Shown one piece after another: positions 35,079 to 44,910 of a DNA stretch of 57,905 bases. The position numbers and the translations under genes are program-made. This DNA comes from an uncultured bacterium (lineage in GTDB: Bacteria; Verrucomicrobiota; Lentisphaeria; Victivallales; UBA1829): positions 1-57,905 of the forward strand of contig CASFTV010000025.1 of NCBI GenBank assembly GCA_949297765.1, read 5' to 3'. Positions within the stretch are counted from its first letter, which is position 1; each line of letters starts with the position of its first letter. Under the pieces are notes generated by a model. It was not told the DNA's origin. It did not search any database and worked only from the letters and a program-made list of their open reading frames with translations.

Positions 35079-38069
35079 TCAGTTTCCGGTCTGTATGATC
35101 CCGAAGGCAAGACGATTGCGGAAAGGCCGGTCTCCATTCACCCAGGAGGCTTCCCGGACGGTTTTTCCGGAAGGAGTTTCCGCATCATCCACTTTGATTT
35201 CAAAACCGAATTCCTTTCCATCCGCGGGAAGCAGACGTTCGGGAAGAGTCAGTTTGACGGTGTATCCATCCGCCGTTGTTCGGATCTCGCACGGGAAATC
35301 GGCAACGGAGGACCTGACAGGATGATCCATAAAACGGACATTCTCCTTCTTCAAACGCGGCAGGAGAAAAAGACGGAACACATCCTGTGTGTATTTTTCC
35401 GGATGCTCAAGCGCAGATGTATCGGAACGGCGGTCGAAAAACAGCTCCACGCAGTCCTGGTCCCAGGGGGAACGGCCGTTCGGGTCCGCGCCGGAGTCGG
35501 TGGAGTCCCGGACGCTGACCGTAAGTTCGAACGCCCTCCCCTTCCGCTCGAACCGGAAGGATGCGGACAGTTTTCCGTCGCGGCTTCGAAACTCCTGACG
35601 CGTTCCGATGCGCCGTGCCGGATTCTCCGTCACGGAAAGCGGAATCCGGCTGCTTTTCCCGTCGGCGTACAAGCCGAGCAGCGCTTCCCCGTCGGGACGT
35701 CTGACTTTGCAGGGAAGATTCAGCGTCATGGATGTTCCGGCGCCGATCGTGAATGCGGAAAGGCCGTCGGGACAGACGAACCGCCCGGAAAGCCCGGCCC
35801 GGCATTCCACGCTGCGAGTTCCCGTATTGAACAGTGTGACGCGGCAGATGGAGTTTCCGGATTCATCGGTGATGAGTCTGGCCGCGGGCTGTATCTGCAC
35901 AAGCCGCTCCATCCGGATCTCAAGATTTTTCAGCCGATCTCCAAACTCCCGGGCGCCGTTTTTCGGCTGAAGATAATACGGCGCGGGAGAAAGGGCCCGG
36001 ATTCCGGACCGAACCGGATTGCCGAACAGATCCATGACGTCGAACGCGGAAAGATCCGCGGAAAGATCACGCCGGGAACCGTAGTTCCAGAGAGCGGCGA
36101 TCTCCCGGCCGTCCCGGCGGAAGACATAACAGATGATCCCGTTCGGATAGCGGATCCTGCCGACCGGCTTTGCCCCCTCGAAAAAACGCGCCAGAGGATT
36201 GTACGCGACACCGATCGCGGAAAAAGTCCCGTCGGTTCCGTTCAGGGAGGTGAGAGCCCGGAAGCGCTCATGGATGCTCCGCTTCCAGACGGAGTCGATA
36301 TGAACCGGACAGCTCTGCACAACCCCCTCCCCCAGATCAATCAGGAAACGGGTCGCCGCATGGTGGGCCTCAAACTGCGAAGAGGTATAGTGATCCCGGT
36401 AGTCCGCCTGCCAGAGATAGAAGAGTTCCGTGTTCCAGATTCCGGCGGAGGTGAACGGAGAGAGCTTTTTCCGGAACTCGCGGATCTGTTCATCGGCCGG
36501 ATAGGGGGAGCCGAGCTGCGGGGTCGCATAGGGATGAAAGCTGATCGCATCGCAGAAGGAAGCTCCGCCGGCTTCCAGACCTTTGACGGTGAATGTGTCG
36601 ATGCTGTCTCCCTTGTCGCTGGTGGAGCAGAAGGCGATGATGCAGGAATCAGGAATCTCGCGCTTGATTTCCTGCCACGCGATCTTCAAATATTCCATAT
36701 AGCGCGAGATCTCCATGCAGAACTGCGGTTCGTTGAAGATCTCGAACAGACGGATTTTCCCGGCGGCCCGCCTCGCATATTCCCGGATGAAGCGGCGGAA
36801 CTCCTCCTTCGGCGGATAGAGCTGGGTGTGCCGGCCGAACTGCACGGTTTCACATTGCGGAAGCAGCCAGTCGCGGAAGCGGTAGGTCTCAAAGCCGTAG
36901 CGCCGTTTGATGAAATCGGAATTCAGAGGAACGGCGAGCATCTCGATTCCATGTTTCCGGTACAGCGGAAGATCGAAGTCGAATTTGTCGGTGTTGTATA
37001 CGCCGCGTTCCGGCTCGAAGAGATACCAGCTCCCGATGGAGTAGCCGGTATCGTGGGAACGGAGCAGACGGACCCCGAGCCGGGCCATCATGCCGAGACG
37101 TTCATCCGGATTCATGTTTGTCGCCGGATAAGAGAGTTCCTGTACGGTTCCGGCAAAGCGGCTGGCGGTCCCTCCGTTGAAGCCGACACAGCTGTCCCGT
37201 GTGAAATCCAGTTTCCGCGGAACGTATTTGCCCAGCACGGCAATGCTGCCGTGGTACGAACGCACACCGGAGGATTTCACCTTCAGAGAAAATGCGCCGA
37301 TCCGATCCGCCCGGAACGAAAACGGATATTCACGGCTCTCTCCGGGAGAGAGATTCACATCCGCCAGGAAGACCGTTTTTTCCGTTTTGAAGTAGTCGTC
37401 GGACAGGAAAACGGGAACTTTTGCGGAATACGGCTTTCCGGACGCATTGCGGATCCGGAGTTTTGCCGTAACCGTTCCGCCCTGATCGCAGAGGGGGGCG
37501 CCCGGTTCCACGCCGGCCTCAATTCCTTCGAAGAGATCCTTTTCCCCGGCGACGGAGACCCGGATGTCGTCGAGCCACAGGAATCCGCCGTTCTCCTCCG
37601 GACGCTCAAAGCGGAGCACATATCCTCCGCCCTGGTCCTTTCCGGTCCGGAAGGAGAAGGCATGGCGTTTCCAGTCGCTGGTCAGAGAACAGAATTTTCC
37701 CTGAAGATTGATCGGTTTCCCCGGTGCCCGGAAATCGGTCTGCGCCATGATGGATCCGCTTCCTTTCGCCTGAAAGGAGATCCGGATTTCCGCATTCGCG
37801 GGGAGAACGAAATCCCTGCACTGGAGTCGATATGCTTCCCGGTGGGGATTGTCGATCCGCAGGGAGACCTGTCCGTCGGTTTTCGCGGACCGGTCGATGA
37901 CCGGCAGGTGCTTCTCCAGATTCGGATTCTGTTTCGGGCGGTAGAAGCGGTCGAAGGAATAACCGCACGTTCCCAGCTCGAACGATCCGTTGAAAAAGAG
38001 GTTTTCCGCATGGAGGATTCCGGAGACGAGGAGAGAGGAAAACAACAGTGATTGCGCAAAATTTTTCAT
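35079..38069 (-). CDS. Large secreted clan GH-A glycosidase with binding modules
   Basis: A 996-residue protein with a signal peptide (1-21). It has an N-terminal CBM4/9-like module (about 22-175, ending GFLWLDDIRVSV), a beta-rich domain (about 185-285), a TIM barrel (about 320-640) and a C-terminal module. Candidate catalytic residues are Glu447 (LFEIFNEPQF, acid/base) and Glu548 (IWNTELFYL, nucleophile), in GH39/GH5-like arrangement. The last 150 residues resemble CBM9 (DQDCVELFFDRR, GFEIKVDDAE). The gene lies 33 bases after a pseudopilin gene, with AAAGGG before the ATG. The exact family and substrate are not known. Confidence 0.82.
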   Translation of the reverse strand: MKNFAQSLLFSSLLVSGILHAENLFFNGSFELGTCGYSFDRFYRPKQNPNLEKHLPVIDRSAKTDGQVSLRIDNPHREAYRLQCRDFVLPANAEIRISFQAKGSGSIMAQTDFRAPGKPINLQGKFCSLTSDWKRHAFSFRTGKDQGGGYVLRFERPEENGGFLWLDDIRVSVAGEKDLFEGIEAGVEPGAPLCDQGGTVTAKLRIRNASGKPYSAKVPVFLSDDYFKTEKTVFLADVNLSPGESREYPFSFRADRIGAFSLKVKSSGVRSYHGSIAVLGKYVPRKLDFTRDSCVGFNGGTASRFAGTVQELSYPATNMNPDERLGMMARLGVRLLRSHDTGYSIGSWYLFEPERGVYNTDKFDFDLPLYRKHGIEMLAVPLNSDFIKRRYGFETYRFRDWLLPQCETVQFGRHTQLYPPKEEFRRFIREYARRAAGKIRLFEIFNEPQFCMEISRYMEYLKIAWQEIKREIPDSCIIAFCSTSDKGDSIDTFTVKGLEAGGASFCDAISFHPYATPQLGSPYPADEQIREFRKKLSPFTSAGIWNTELFYLWQADYRDHYTSSQFEAHHAATRFLIDLGEGVVQSCPVHIDSVWKRSIHERFRALTSLNGTDGTFSAIGVAYNPLARFFEGAKPVGRIRYPNGIICYVFRRDGREIAALWNYGSRRDLSADLSAFDVMDLFGNPVRSGIRALSPAPYYLQPKNGAREFGDRLKNLEIRMERLVQIQPAARLITDESGNSICRVTLFNTGTRSVECRAGLSGRFVCPDGLSAFTIGAGTSMTLNLPCKVRRPDGEALLGLYADGKSSRIPLSVTENPARRIGTRQEFRSRDGKLSASFRFERKGRAFELTVSVRDSTDSGADPNGRSPWDQDCVELFFDRRSDTSALEHPEKYTQDVFRLFLLPRLKKENVRFMDHPVRSSVADFPCEIRTTADGYTVKLTLPERLLPADGKEFGFEIKVDDAETPSGKTVREASWVNGDRPFRNRLAFGIIQTGN

Positions 38070-38102
38070 TCTGATCCCTTTGCCGCGTTGGAATATGGAG
38101 TC

Positions 38103-38834
38103 TTAAAAATACAACGTTCCGTCCGGAACATTGTTGTTGTCGTGCAGGAAATGTTCGTCGCTGTTCCGGGTGAAGACTCCGGGGAAGGTGCGTCCCTCGA
38201 CGTGGGAGTCGATAAAAAGAATATTGGCCCGTCCCCGCAGGGACAGAGCGCGCTGGATGGTCCATTCGTCGGTCTGATTGACATCCAGAACGCGGTTGTC
38301 GATTCCGCCGTGCACAAAGGCAAACTGGGTGTTCTTCTGATATTTATTCTCCCAGAGTCCGCCGTTCTCTCCGATGAAGGGAAGACGGCTGCCGTTCGAA
38401 AACTGCGAATAACGCCGGAGCATGTGCTTCCACGACTGCTCGTGTTTGGGAGAGTACCAGCCGTCCACCCAGATGTTGATCCCGTAATCGGAGCCGGTGT
38501 CCCTGCGGTCATCCGACGGACAGTCATGAACGGTCGCCGCAGTCCGGTCCTTGGAAAACGGTGCTCCGTACGGAATCAGCAGGGAGACCCAGAGATACTG
38601 ATACTGATAGGTTTCCGTATACAGTTTTGTATGGCAGGGCACCATCCAGTCGTCGTTGTCCGCCGCGTATCCGAGGCCCGCCACGCCCATCATCTTCAGG
38701 TTGTTCCTGCAGCTGATCTCCGATGCTTTCTCCCTGGCTGAGTGCAGGGCCGGAAGAAGAAGTCCGGCCAGAATGGCAATCACCGCAATCGTAACAAGAA
38801 GTTCAATCAAACTGAAACATTGAGTTCTTTTCAT
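38103..38834 (-). CDS. Pseudopilin-like protein
   Basis: A 243-residue prepilin-type protein with [34 protein letters not shown] and [23 protein letters not shown]. The residue before the cleavage site is Cys. The C-terminal signature is weak: [10 protein letters not shown] in place of H-X9-DG. GAGGGA lies about 8 bases before the ATG at 38834. The longer open frame to the left crosses the promoter and is not used. It is the first gene of an operon with the large glycosidase and the binding protein. Confidence 0.87.
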   Translation of the reverse strand: MKRTQCFSLIELLVTIAVIAILAGLLLPALHSAREKASEISCRNNLKMMGVAGLGYAADNDDWMVPCHTKLYTETYQYQYLWVSLLIPYGAPFSKDRTAATVHDCPSDDRRDTGSDYGINIWVDGWYSPKHEQSWKHMLRRYSQFSNGSRLPFIGENGGLWENKYQKNTQFAFVHGGIDNRVLDVNQTDEWTIQRALSLRGRANILFIDSHVEGRTFPGVFTRNSDEHFLHDNNNVPDGTLYF

Positions 38835-38873
38835 CGTCTTTCCCTCATTCTTTTTCTGTCGTGACATACAAAG

Positions 38874-38902
38874 ATTATACTCCGAAACAGAAAAAAAGAC
38901 AA
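38874..38902 (-). promoter_or_regulatory. Promoter of the pseudopilin-glycosidase operon
   Basis: TTGTCT (38897-38902) and TATAAT (38874-38879) are 17 bases apart on the minus strand, about 40 bases before the pseudopilin start. It lies between the AraC gene and its likely targets. Confidence 0.7.
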
Positions 38903-38941
38903 GGGGGGAAAGGATGGATTCTATTGCTGAAAATTTAAAAT

Positions 38942-39835
38942 TTATATCTTTTTCTTGCCATTCCCTGATTTCCGGACTTCCAGAGGGGATTTTCCGTATT
39001 TTTTCCGGAATTCCCGGGAGAATGCGAACTGATTTCTGTAACCGCATCGAGCCGAGATCTCCTGAATGGAAAGACGGGTGGAATTCAGGAGGGAAAACGC
39101 CTGCTGCATCCGCAGACCGGTCAGATAGCGTTTCGGCGGAATGCCGAGCTCCTTCCGGAAAAGACGATTCAGGTAATTCGGCGTCACATGAAGCGCTTCC
39201 GCGACGGAGGAGAGATCCAGAGGCGCCGAAAGATTGTACTCAAAAAAGCGGAAGGCATCCGCCAGCAGCGGTTCCGGCGTCCGTCCGGCCTCGCCGGCGA
39301 TTTCCGCAATCAGCTCCATGGAAAGCCCTTCAATTCTTGGGATCGAGGATTCCGATTTTTCCTTCAGAAGCCCATGAAGCTCCCGCAGAAGGGAAAGAAT
39401 CCGGTCCGTGCGTCCGAGACGGATCACCGGTCGGGCGCAAAGGCCCGTCATCGCCAGCAGAGAAAGATGAAGCTGTCCGCAGATGCCGAAAACAACTTTC
39501 CGGCAGTATTCCCGGACCTCCAGAGTCTTGGTCTTTCCCGCGGGAATCAGACAGAATTCATTCGGTTTCACAATCAGGCGGTCATCGTCCAGCTGGACGA
39601 TCATGCTCCCTTCCAGAACCAGTTCAAACGAACTCAGTGTGACATTCGTCTGAGAAAACTTGTATCCGTGCGAGTAAATGGCCGGATAGACAATATATTC
39701 CATCCAGAGCGGAAGCGCATGTTTCCGTCCATAGTCCCATGCGGCGGCGTCCATGTGGAATGGAACGCCTTTGCGGACGATTCCGGCCAGTCCGTCGAAT
39801 TCCAGTCTGTGTTCTCTGCTTTTTGCTTGTTTCAT
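38942..39835 (-). CDS. AraC-family regulator
   Basis: A 297-residue regulator with a cupin-like N-terminal domain ([30 protein letters not shown]) and C-terminal helix-turn-helix pair ([21 protein letters not shown] and [25 protein letters not shown], ending SPLEVRK). GGGAG lies 7 bases before the ATG. It has its own promoter and lies immediately upstream of the pseudopilin-glycosidase operon that it probably activates. Confidence 0.9.
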   Translation of the reverse strand: MKQAKSREHRLEFDGLAGIVRKGVPFHMDAAAWDYGRKHALPLWMEYIVYPAIYSHGYKFSQTNVTLSSFELVLEGSMIVQLDDDRLIVKPNEFCLIPAGKTKTLEVREYCRKVVFGICGQLHLSLLAMTGLCARPVIRLGRTDRILSLLRELHGLLKEKSESSIPRIEGLSMELIAEIAGEAGRTPEPLLADAFRFFEYNLSAPLDLSSVAEALHVTPNYLNRLFRKELGIPPKRYLTGLRMQQAFSLLNSTRLSIQEISARCGYRNQFAFSREFRKKYGKSPLEVRKSGNGKKKI

Positions 39836-39852
39836 GACAGCTCCCGGAGAAA

Positions 39853-39880
39853 ATTATAGCCGGGAAAAGAGAAAATGCAA
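39853..39880 (-). promoter_or_regulatory. Promoter of the AraC gene
   Basis: TTGCAT (39875-39880) and TATAAT (39853-39858) are 16 bases apart on the minus strand, 18 bases before the ATG. The same TTGCAT with 16-base spacing precedes the AraC gene at 25506. Confidence 0.6.
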
Positions 39881-39950
39881 GTCTTCCGCGAAACTCTGGC
39901 AGAGATCTTACCGGGGAACAGCTCTCTGGGAGAAGATGGGAAAAAACTCC

Positions 39951-40726
39951 TCAGGGCCGTTTCCAGACTCCCCAGGCCCGTTGTTTCCCGTCCCAGCTCC
40001 AGCAGTTGTTCGGAAAGGTGATTCCCTGAAGAGGTCCGCCCTGGTTTGTAAGACTTTTGGCGATCTGTTCCGGGGTGCCTCCGGTACCGGAGGCTGAACT
40101 GGTGTGGCCGTCGCCCCAGAGAACATTCACGGCTCTTCCATGGCGGGGATACACCGTGTTGTATCCCCAGTTTGTACGGTTCTCTACGGACATATACGGT
40201 TGAAGTGAGGAACTTACAGCTTCGGTTGCGACAAGAAAGCGGGAAGGCATTTTCACTTCAATGACCCGGGTTTTTGCCTCATTTTCCGCATTCGCATCAT
40301 CGCCGAATTCGTTTTTGTTGATTGCATAATTGGCAAACTGCCATGTGTTGTTATCAAAGATTCTGCCATTTTCCCACTGACTCTGCCAATAGGACCCCAT
40401 TGTCGACTTCGCTGACGGACAGAGCAACGTTTTGTAATCCAGATATTTTGCCTGTGTGATAAAGTATTTCGGCCAGTTGTTGTAGGAGCTGTCGCCGGAA
40501 TTTCTTGCTCTCGGGTAGTAATCATCGTTGTCTCCGGAATAATTCATGATTGCGTAACCAACCGTACGGAAATTGCTGGTGCAGGAGATCTGCTGTCCTT
40601 TTTCCCGGGCGGACTTTAACGCGGGCAGCAGAAGAGCCATGAGAATTGCGATGATCGCAATCGTGATAAGAAGGTTGATCAAGGAGAATCTTCCCCCAGC
40701 ATGTCTCTGTTTTCCCGATCCGGCAT
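39951..40726 (-). pseudogene. Pseudopilin gene, frameshifted near its start
   Basis: The body frame gives GGRFSLINLLITIAIIAIL, LLPALKSAREKGQQ, NNDYYP-like GDNDDYYPRA and HGRAVNVLWGDG (H-X9-DG intact). This frame has no ATG, GTG or TTG upstream of FSLIN. An ATG at 40726 has AAGGAAG four bases upstream (40731-40737) but is in another frame. One extra G in the G5 tract (C5 on the plus strand at 40693-40697) would join them as MPDRENRDMLGGRFSLIN. The normally conserved Glu at position 5 of the mature protein is Asn here. The start overlaps the end of the FAD oxidoreductase gene by 48 bases. It is decayed, phase-variable, or a sequencing error. Confidence 0.72.
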
Positions 40727-42043
40727 ATTGCTTCCTTGCGTCTCCTTTCCTGATTCATGAGGAAATTCCAGTATCGCGTGCTGACGGAGGAGCTCCTCCC
40801 GCACCATCCCGTAAGGAGCGAATTCACGCCGGGACGCCGAAAGTGCGGCTCCCACACCGGCGGCATGTCCGGTCGCCATGCAGGTGGACATCATCCGGAC
40901 AGCCGATATCGCACGAGGCTCAACGCCGATGGATCGGCCGGCCGCCAGCAGATTTTCGATTTTCCTCGCCTGAAGCGCCCGGTAGGGAATGCCCCGGCAA
41001 CCGGCAAGCCTCTGCTCCCACGGACTGCGGAAGCTGTGAATGCCGTGGCCGCCGAATCCGCGTTTCGCCACGGCCACGGGATCAGGCACCGGCGTATCTT
41101 CTATCAGATCGCGGCAGGTGATCACCGCCCGCGCATCCAGGCAGCGGCCGGCCCGAACACCGATTTTCGGTGCAATCGCCACAAGACGTGCATTTCGAAA
41201 CTCCTCAAACTCGGCGCGCAGCCATTCGAGAATGGGGAACACCTGCTCGCGCAGTTCAATATCCATGCGCGTCAGTTCCAGCGGATCCAGCGCATTGCCG
41301 GAAACCAGACTCAGATTGAGCAGGATTTCATCGGTATTTCCCAGCGGATTCCCCATGAACAGATCCTGTCCCGCAAACGGGAAACGCTTTTCCGCACAGG
41401 CATGCACAAATTTCTTCCGCAGAAGCACCTTGTCAAATGCCCGGACGCCGTTCACCTTGAAGAGAATCGTTTTGGTCATCGTATCTTCCGGAGAACCTTC
41501 GATGACGGGCGCCCCCGCCAGTCCGGAGAGAATCGCGTCCCCCGACGCATCGACAAAAAAACATCCGTAAATCCGCAGAGACCGCCCCGCGCAGAAGAGA
41601 TCAATTGAGCGGACTTTCTCCCCCTCCGTCTGAGCTCCGGTCACAGTTGCATAATAAAGGCGTTCCACGCCAGCCTTCCCGAGCATCCGGTTCAGGCAGA
41701 GCGCCAGCTGCGGTTCTGTTGTGGTATAAATCCCCGTCAGTGCGCCTTCGGAAAGCCGTTCGGCAATTCGCCCGTGCGCATCCACTTCAGCGACAGCGCC
41801 CATGGAGTCAAGAGCACGCAGCAAACGCTCTCCAAGTCCTCCGACAAGCTGCCGCGACCCGTAGCCGAAGCCCAGGAAAACCGGACAGCCGCAGTGAACC
41901 GCCACGCCGCCGGGCCCCGCCTCCTGCTCAATCAGCAACGTGCGCCGCCCCATTTCCGCAGCCGCAATCGCCGCACAGCAGCCGCCCACTCCGGCGCCGA
42001 CAACAATCACATCGTATTCGTTCTGAAATCCACCCTCTTTCAC
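40679..42043 (-). CDS. FAD-dependent oxidoreductase
   Basis: A 454-residue PF12831-like protein. The FAD site is YDVIVVGAGVGGCCAAIAAA near residues 10-29, LIEQEAGPGG follows, VDASGDAILSGLAG is the second contact, and IENLLAAGRSIGV with ARAISAVRMMSTCMATGHAAG closes the domain. The GTG at 42043 is chosen because AAGGGG (42050-42055) lies 6 bases upstream and the -10 box of the promoter overlaps the ATG at 42079. The last 16 codons overlap the start of a pseudopilin gene in another frame, so the true end may be earlier or have been altered by the same indel. Confidence 0.85.
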   Translation of the reverse strand: MKEGGFQNEYDVIVVGAGVGGCCAAIAAAEMGRRTLLIEQEAGPGGVAVHCGCPVFLGFGYGSRQLVGGLGERLLRALDSMGAVAEVDAHGRIAERLSEGALTGIYTTTEPQLALCLNRMLGKAGVERLYYATVTGAQTEGEKVRSIDLFCAGRSLRIYGCFFVDASGDAILSGLAGAPVIEGSPEDTMTKTILFKVNGVRAFDKVLLRKKFVHACAEKRFPFAGQDLFMGNPLGNTDEILLNLSLVSGNALDPLELTRMDIELREQVFPILEWLRAEFEEFRNARLVAIAPKIGVRAGRCLDARAVITCRDLIEDTPVPDPVAVAKRGFGGHGIHSFRSPWEQRLAGCRGIPYRALQARKIENLLAAGRSIGVEPRAISAVRMMSTCMATGHAAGVGAALSASRREFAPYGMVREELLRQHAILEFPHESGKETQGSNMPDRENRDMLGEDSP

Positions 42044-42077
42044 GAAACACCCCTTCTTCCTCTCTGACTGATCTTTC

Positions 42078-42106
42078 ATTATACACAGTTTGTTTTTTTT
42101 TTACAA
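42078..42106 (-). promoter_or_regulatory. Promoter of the FAD oxidoreductase gene
   Basis: TTGTAA (42101-42106) and TATAAT (42078-42083) are 17 bases apart on the minus strand. The predicted start near 42071 leaves about 28 bases to the GTG at 42043. Confidence 0.65.
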
Positions 42107-42132
42107 TGGACTGGAATGCTATTTTTTATAAT

Positions 42133-42151
42133 AATCTGCTGAAATCAGATT
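42133..42151. promoter_or_regulatory. Inverted repeat between divergent genes, likely operator
   Basis: AATCTG (42133-42138) and CAGATT (42146-42151) are inverted around 7 bases. The flanks are T/A rich with repeated TTTTTTATAA elements. The repeat lies midway between the two divergent promoters and could bind the AraC product. Confidence 0.5.
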
Positions 42152-42165
42152 TTTTTATAAAAAAC

Positions 42166-42193
42166 TTTACAACGCGATTTCATCTCCTATATT
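42166..42193 (+). promoter_or_regulatory. Promoter of the AraC gene
   Basis: TTTACA (42166-42171) and TATATT (42188-42193) are 16 bases apart on the plus strand, 35 bases before the ATG at 42228. Confidence 0.55.
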
Positions 42194-42227
42194 ATATCCG
42201 GATGCAGAAACCACAACAGGAGCGGAA

Positions 42228-43115
42228 ATGGAGACTCTGTTTTTTGAACGGATCACAGTGGAAAACGCCGCGGCGATGCTTGAAGAACATCTGCGGAGCC
42301 TGGAACGGCAATGGGAAATCCTGATCACGGTCCATGACCACAAAAGACTGCTCTGTCTGCCGGACGGACGGCATATCCTGCCGCACAGGAATCTCCACCG
42401 GTGTGCCTGCTGCCGGGCCCTGCAGGGAGACGAAGCACACCGCCGCTGCCTGGGCCACTGCAAGACGGGCGTCATCCGGCAGCTTGCCGCTCATCCGTCT
42501 CCGCAGCAGAGCGTCTGCTGGTGCGCCCTGACCGAGGTTATCGTCCCTGTATTCAAAGGGAACGAACACGTCGCCACCTTTTTCGGTGGGACCTTCCGGC
42601 TGCCGGAGCTGAAAACTCCCTGGAACGCCCCTCTGCTGACGGAAGAATTCCTGGAATCGTATAAAAAACTGCCGCTCTGGAATGTGAAGCGCGGACAGGA
42701 AATCTCGCTGTTGCTCCAGACCGTCAGCGCAGGAATCCTCCAGATTGCCGACCGTCTCTTCGAAGAAAGTCTGAACGATTCCGGGAGGATCGGGATCATG
42801 AAACGCTTCATCGACCGGAATGCCGCGCGGAATCTGAAGCTGGAAGAGCTTGCCGCCTGTGTGGGGCTTTCCAAATCCCGCACCAGCCATCTCCTCAAAG
42901 AGGCTTTCGGCGGCTCGTTCAACAGTCTGCTGAACCGGGAACGCATCCGGCAGGCAAAAACATATCTTCTGCAGGAAAGCACTCTTTCGATTCAGGAAAT
43001 CGCCGAACGAGTCGGATTTGCCAATGAATTCTACTTCAACCGCGTTTTCAGGAAACTGGAGGGGATCCCGCCGGGGGCATACCGCAAAAGACAGTCGGGA
43101 GCAGCGAAAACTTGA
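42228..43115 (+). CDS. AraC-family regulator with cysteine-rich PocR-like sensor
   Basis: A 295-residue regulator. The N-terminal half resembles PocR sensor domains and is rich in Cys and His (RCACCRAL, HRRCLGHC, CWCALTEVIVPVF), which could bind a metal or a redox cofactor. The C-terminal half has LAACVGLSKSRTSHLLKEAFG and IQEIAERVGFANEFYFNRVFRKLEG, ending PPGAYRKR. AGGAG lies before the ATG. It is divergent from the FAD oxidoreductase and pseudopilin pair. Confidence 0.88.
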   Translation: METLFFERITVENAAAMLEEHLRSLERQWEILITVHDHKRLLCLPDGRHILPHRNLHRCACCRALQGDEAHRRCLGHCKTGVIRQLAAHPSPQQSVCWCALTEVIVPVFKGNEHVATFFGGTFRLPELKTPWNAPLLTEEFLESYKKLPLWNVKRGQEISLLLQTVSAGILQIADRLFEESLNDSGRIGIMKRFIDRNAARNLKLEELAACVGLSKSRTSHLLKEAFGGSFNSLLNRERIRQAKTYLLQESTLSIQEIAERVGFANEFYFNRVFRKLEGIPPGAYRKRQSGAAKT

Positions 43116-43698
43116 AACGGTTTTGACAGACACTTCCATGCCGGAAGCGGACAGAAATTTCATATATACATGATCCTGCATCAGGACAACTGCTCGGACC
43201 GAACGCTGTTTCCGGGGCTTCAGACGGGCCGCTGCCGCAGAAGGAAGATAACGGCAGAGTCTGAGCTGTTTCTTTTTTGCGGGTATTATGGCTCAAGCGG
43301 TGACGATCCGCCGGAATTGCCGTATGCGATCCAATCAATGAATGGAAATTCAGGAAGAGTTGAAATTGGAGATTACCGCCCTGAGCGCCGCTGCAGACAC
43401 GGTCTTCCAACCGAAGGCAGCAGACTCAGCTCCGGAAAAACGGTCAGGGAATTTTCTTCAGAAACGGCGCTGCGGGAACGCCTCCCCGATTGTAAAGGCT
43501 GCAGCCGTGCGGGCAGTTCGCCCGGAGATAGGCGGCAAAAACAGATTCCGGGGACCTGCGGGGATCTTCCGACGGGAAGCGGAGGGGATCCTCCGGAGCT
43601 GAGATCGACGCTTCTCTTCCGTTTCCCGGACATATTCGGGAGCAGTGGATCTCCGCGCATCTTCAGACGATTTGCAGAACAACGAAAAAAAGAGGATG
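43116..43698. other. Gene-poor region, possible decayed coding sequence
   Basis: About 580 bases with no full gene. Short protein-like stretches appear in three plus-strand frames: MEIQEELKLEITALSAAAD from 43342, then LRERLPDCKGC near 43470, then GHIREQWISAHLQTICR near 43650, ending at a TAG near 43704. They could be parts of one broken gene, but I cannot name it. Nothing else is seen. Confidence 0.3.
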
Positions 43699-44910
43699 TC
43701 AGCGCCAGTGCAGACAGGGATCGCACCAGATCGGAGAATAAAACTTTGTCCGGTACGCATCCTCGCGGAGATCCACCGCCCGCAGACGGAGGGTGGACGC
43801 ATTCCCGAGCGGAAGATCAACAAAGACCGGCGGAGCATCCGGTCCGACCTTTCCCGAGGAGTATGCGGGAACGCCGTCCAGCAGGACTTCAAATGCCAGC
43901 CCCTCCTCATTGCGCGCACCCCGGCAGAGTCCGACAAGCGCGGTGAAACGGGAAAACATGCCGGAAGGAATCCGGTACTCCGCCCAGGTCTCGCGTGTTG
44001 TATGAATGAATGGTTCCAGATTCGGCAGCATGGCAATCGCCCGATGTTTCCTTCCATCCCCGGGATCGGGAAGCAGCGGATGACGGATGTCCCTCCCCGG
44101 GACCCGGTCAATCATAATATCGCGGTTCAGATAGGGATCGCACAGAACCGAATCCGGAACAATGGAACAGAGATCAAAGGGAGCTGGCGTCCACCGCAGT
44201 CCGGCCGCAAGGCTGTACAGAGTGTGCATGACATCCGCCGTCAGTTCCGCGCAGTGCAGAGCGGTCCGTCCGGCGGATTCCCGGCAGATCCTCTCATCCT
44301 GAGCTTCCAGACCGTGAAACAGCACGGGGATTTCCGCCCGCTCCCGTTTGCCGAGCTGACGGATTTTCCCGGAAACCACCCAGAGAAGTGCTTCAGGAGA
44401 AGGTGCGAGAAGCGATGCACGGGAATCCGTTTCCGGAATCTCGCCGCTGAGCGATTCTATCATCGAATGGAAAATCCCGCAGAGCGGCCCCTGGAGGAAA
44501 AGATCCGATGCGATCTTCTCATCCAGCAGATGGGCCGGCTGTCCATGATCCGCAATGACATGGGAAATACATCCGAGAAATTTTGCCGCACAGGAAAAAT
44601 TCCCCGAACGAACCGCCTCGAGTGTTTCCTGAAACCAGCAGGCAAACATCCGCTCTTCCGCATTCGGGATTCCTTCCAGACGGTGGCAGTTGAATTTTTT
44701 CCCGTCCGGCATTGAAATGACAACGTATTTCATCCACTCCGGATCGCGCTTTTCCGCCACCTCATCCGCTTCCACTAGACCGAAAAAGAGATCCGGATAA
44801 TTCGACGCATCCAGCAATTCCTTCCGGACGCCGGACCATATTGCCTGTTCCTTCTCCGGAAGGAGCGCAACAGCGGCGTTCGCAATCCGTTCATGCATGA
44901 TGCTGTTCAT
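43699..44910 (-). CDS. Zinc phospholipase C/S1-nuclease-like protein with NPCBM-like tail
   Basis: A 403-residue protein. Residues 1-290 are helical and include CISHVIADHGQPAHLLDEKI, the His/Asp/His pattern that binds zinc in zinc-dependent phospholipase C and S1/P1 nucleases. The last 105 residues (HTTRETWAEYRIP, FTALVGLCR, FEVLLDGVPAYSSGKV, LRLRAVD) match the NPCBM carbohydrate-binding module. No signal peptide is seen from this start. The ATG at 44910 overlaps the stop of the upstream gene by 4 bases (ATGA), which fixes the start. The activity could be phosphodiester or lipid hydrolysis, but this is not certain. Confidence 0.75.
   Translation of the reverse strand: MNSIMHERIANAAVALLPEKEQAIWSGVRKELLDASNYPDLFFGLVEADEVAEKRDPEWMKYVVISMPDGKKFNCHRLEGIPNAEERMFACWFQETLEAVRSGNFSCAAKFLGCISHVIADHGQPAHLLDEKIASDLFLQGPLCGIFHSMIESLSGEIPETDSRASLLAPSPEALLWVVSGKIRQLGKRERAEIPVLFHGLEAQDERICRESAGRTALHCAELTADVMHTLYSLAAGLRWTPAPFDLCSIVPDSVLCDPYLNRDIMIDRVPGRDIRHPLLPDPGDGRKHRAIAMLPNLEPFIHTTRETWAEYRIPSGMFSRFTALVGLCRGARNEEGLAFEVLLDGVPAYSSGKVGPDAPPVFVDLPLGNASTLRLRAVDLREDAYRTKFYSPIWCDPCLHWR

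Noticed and set aside
35322-38051. 909-codon plus-strand open frame
   Set aside because: Antisense to the large clan GH-A enzyme, no recognisable domain.
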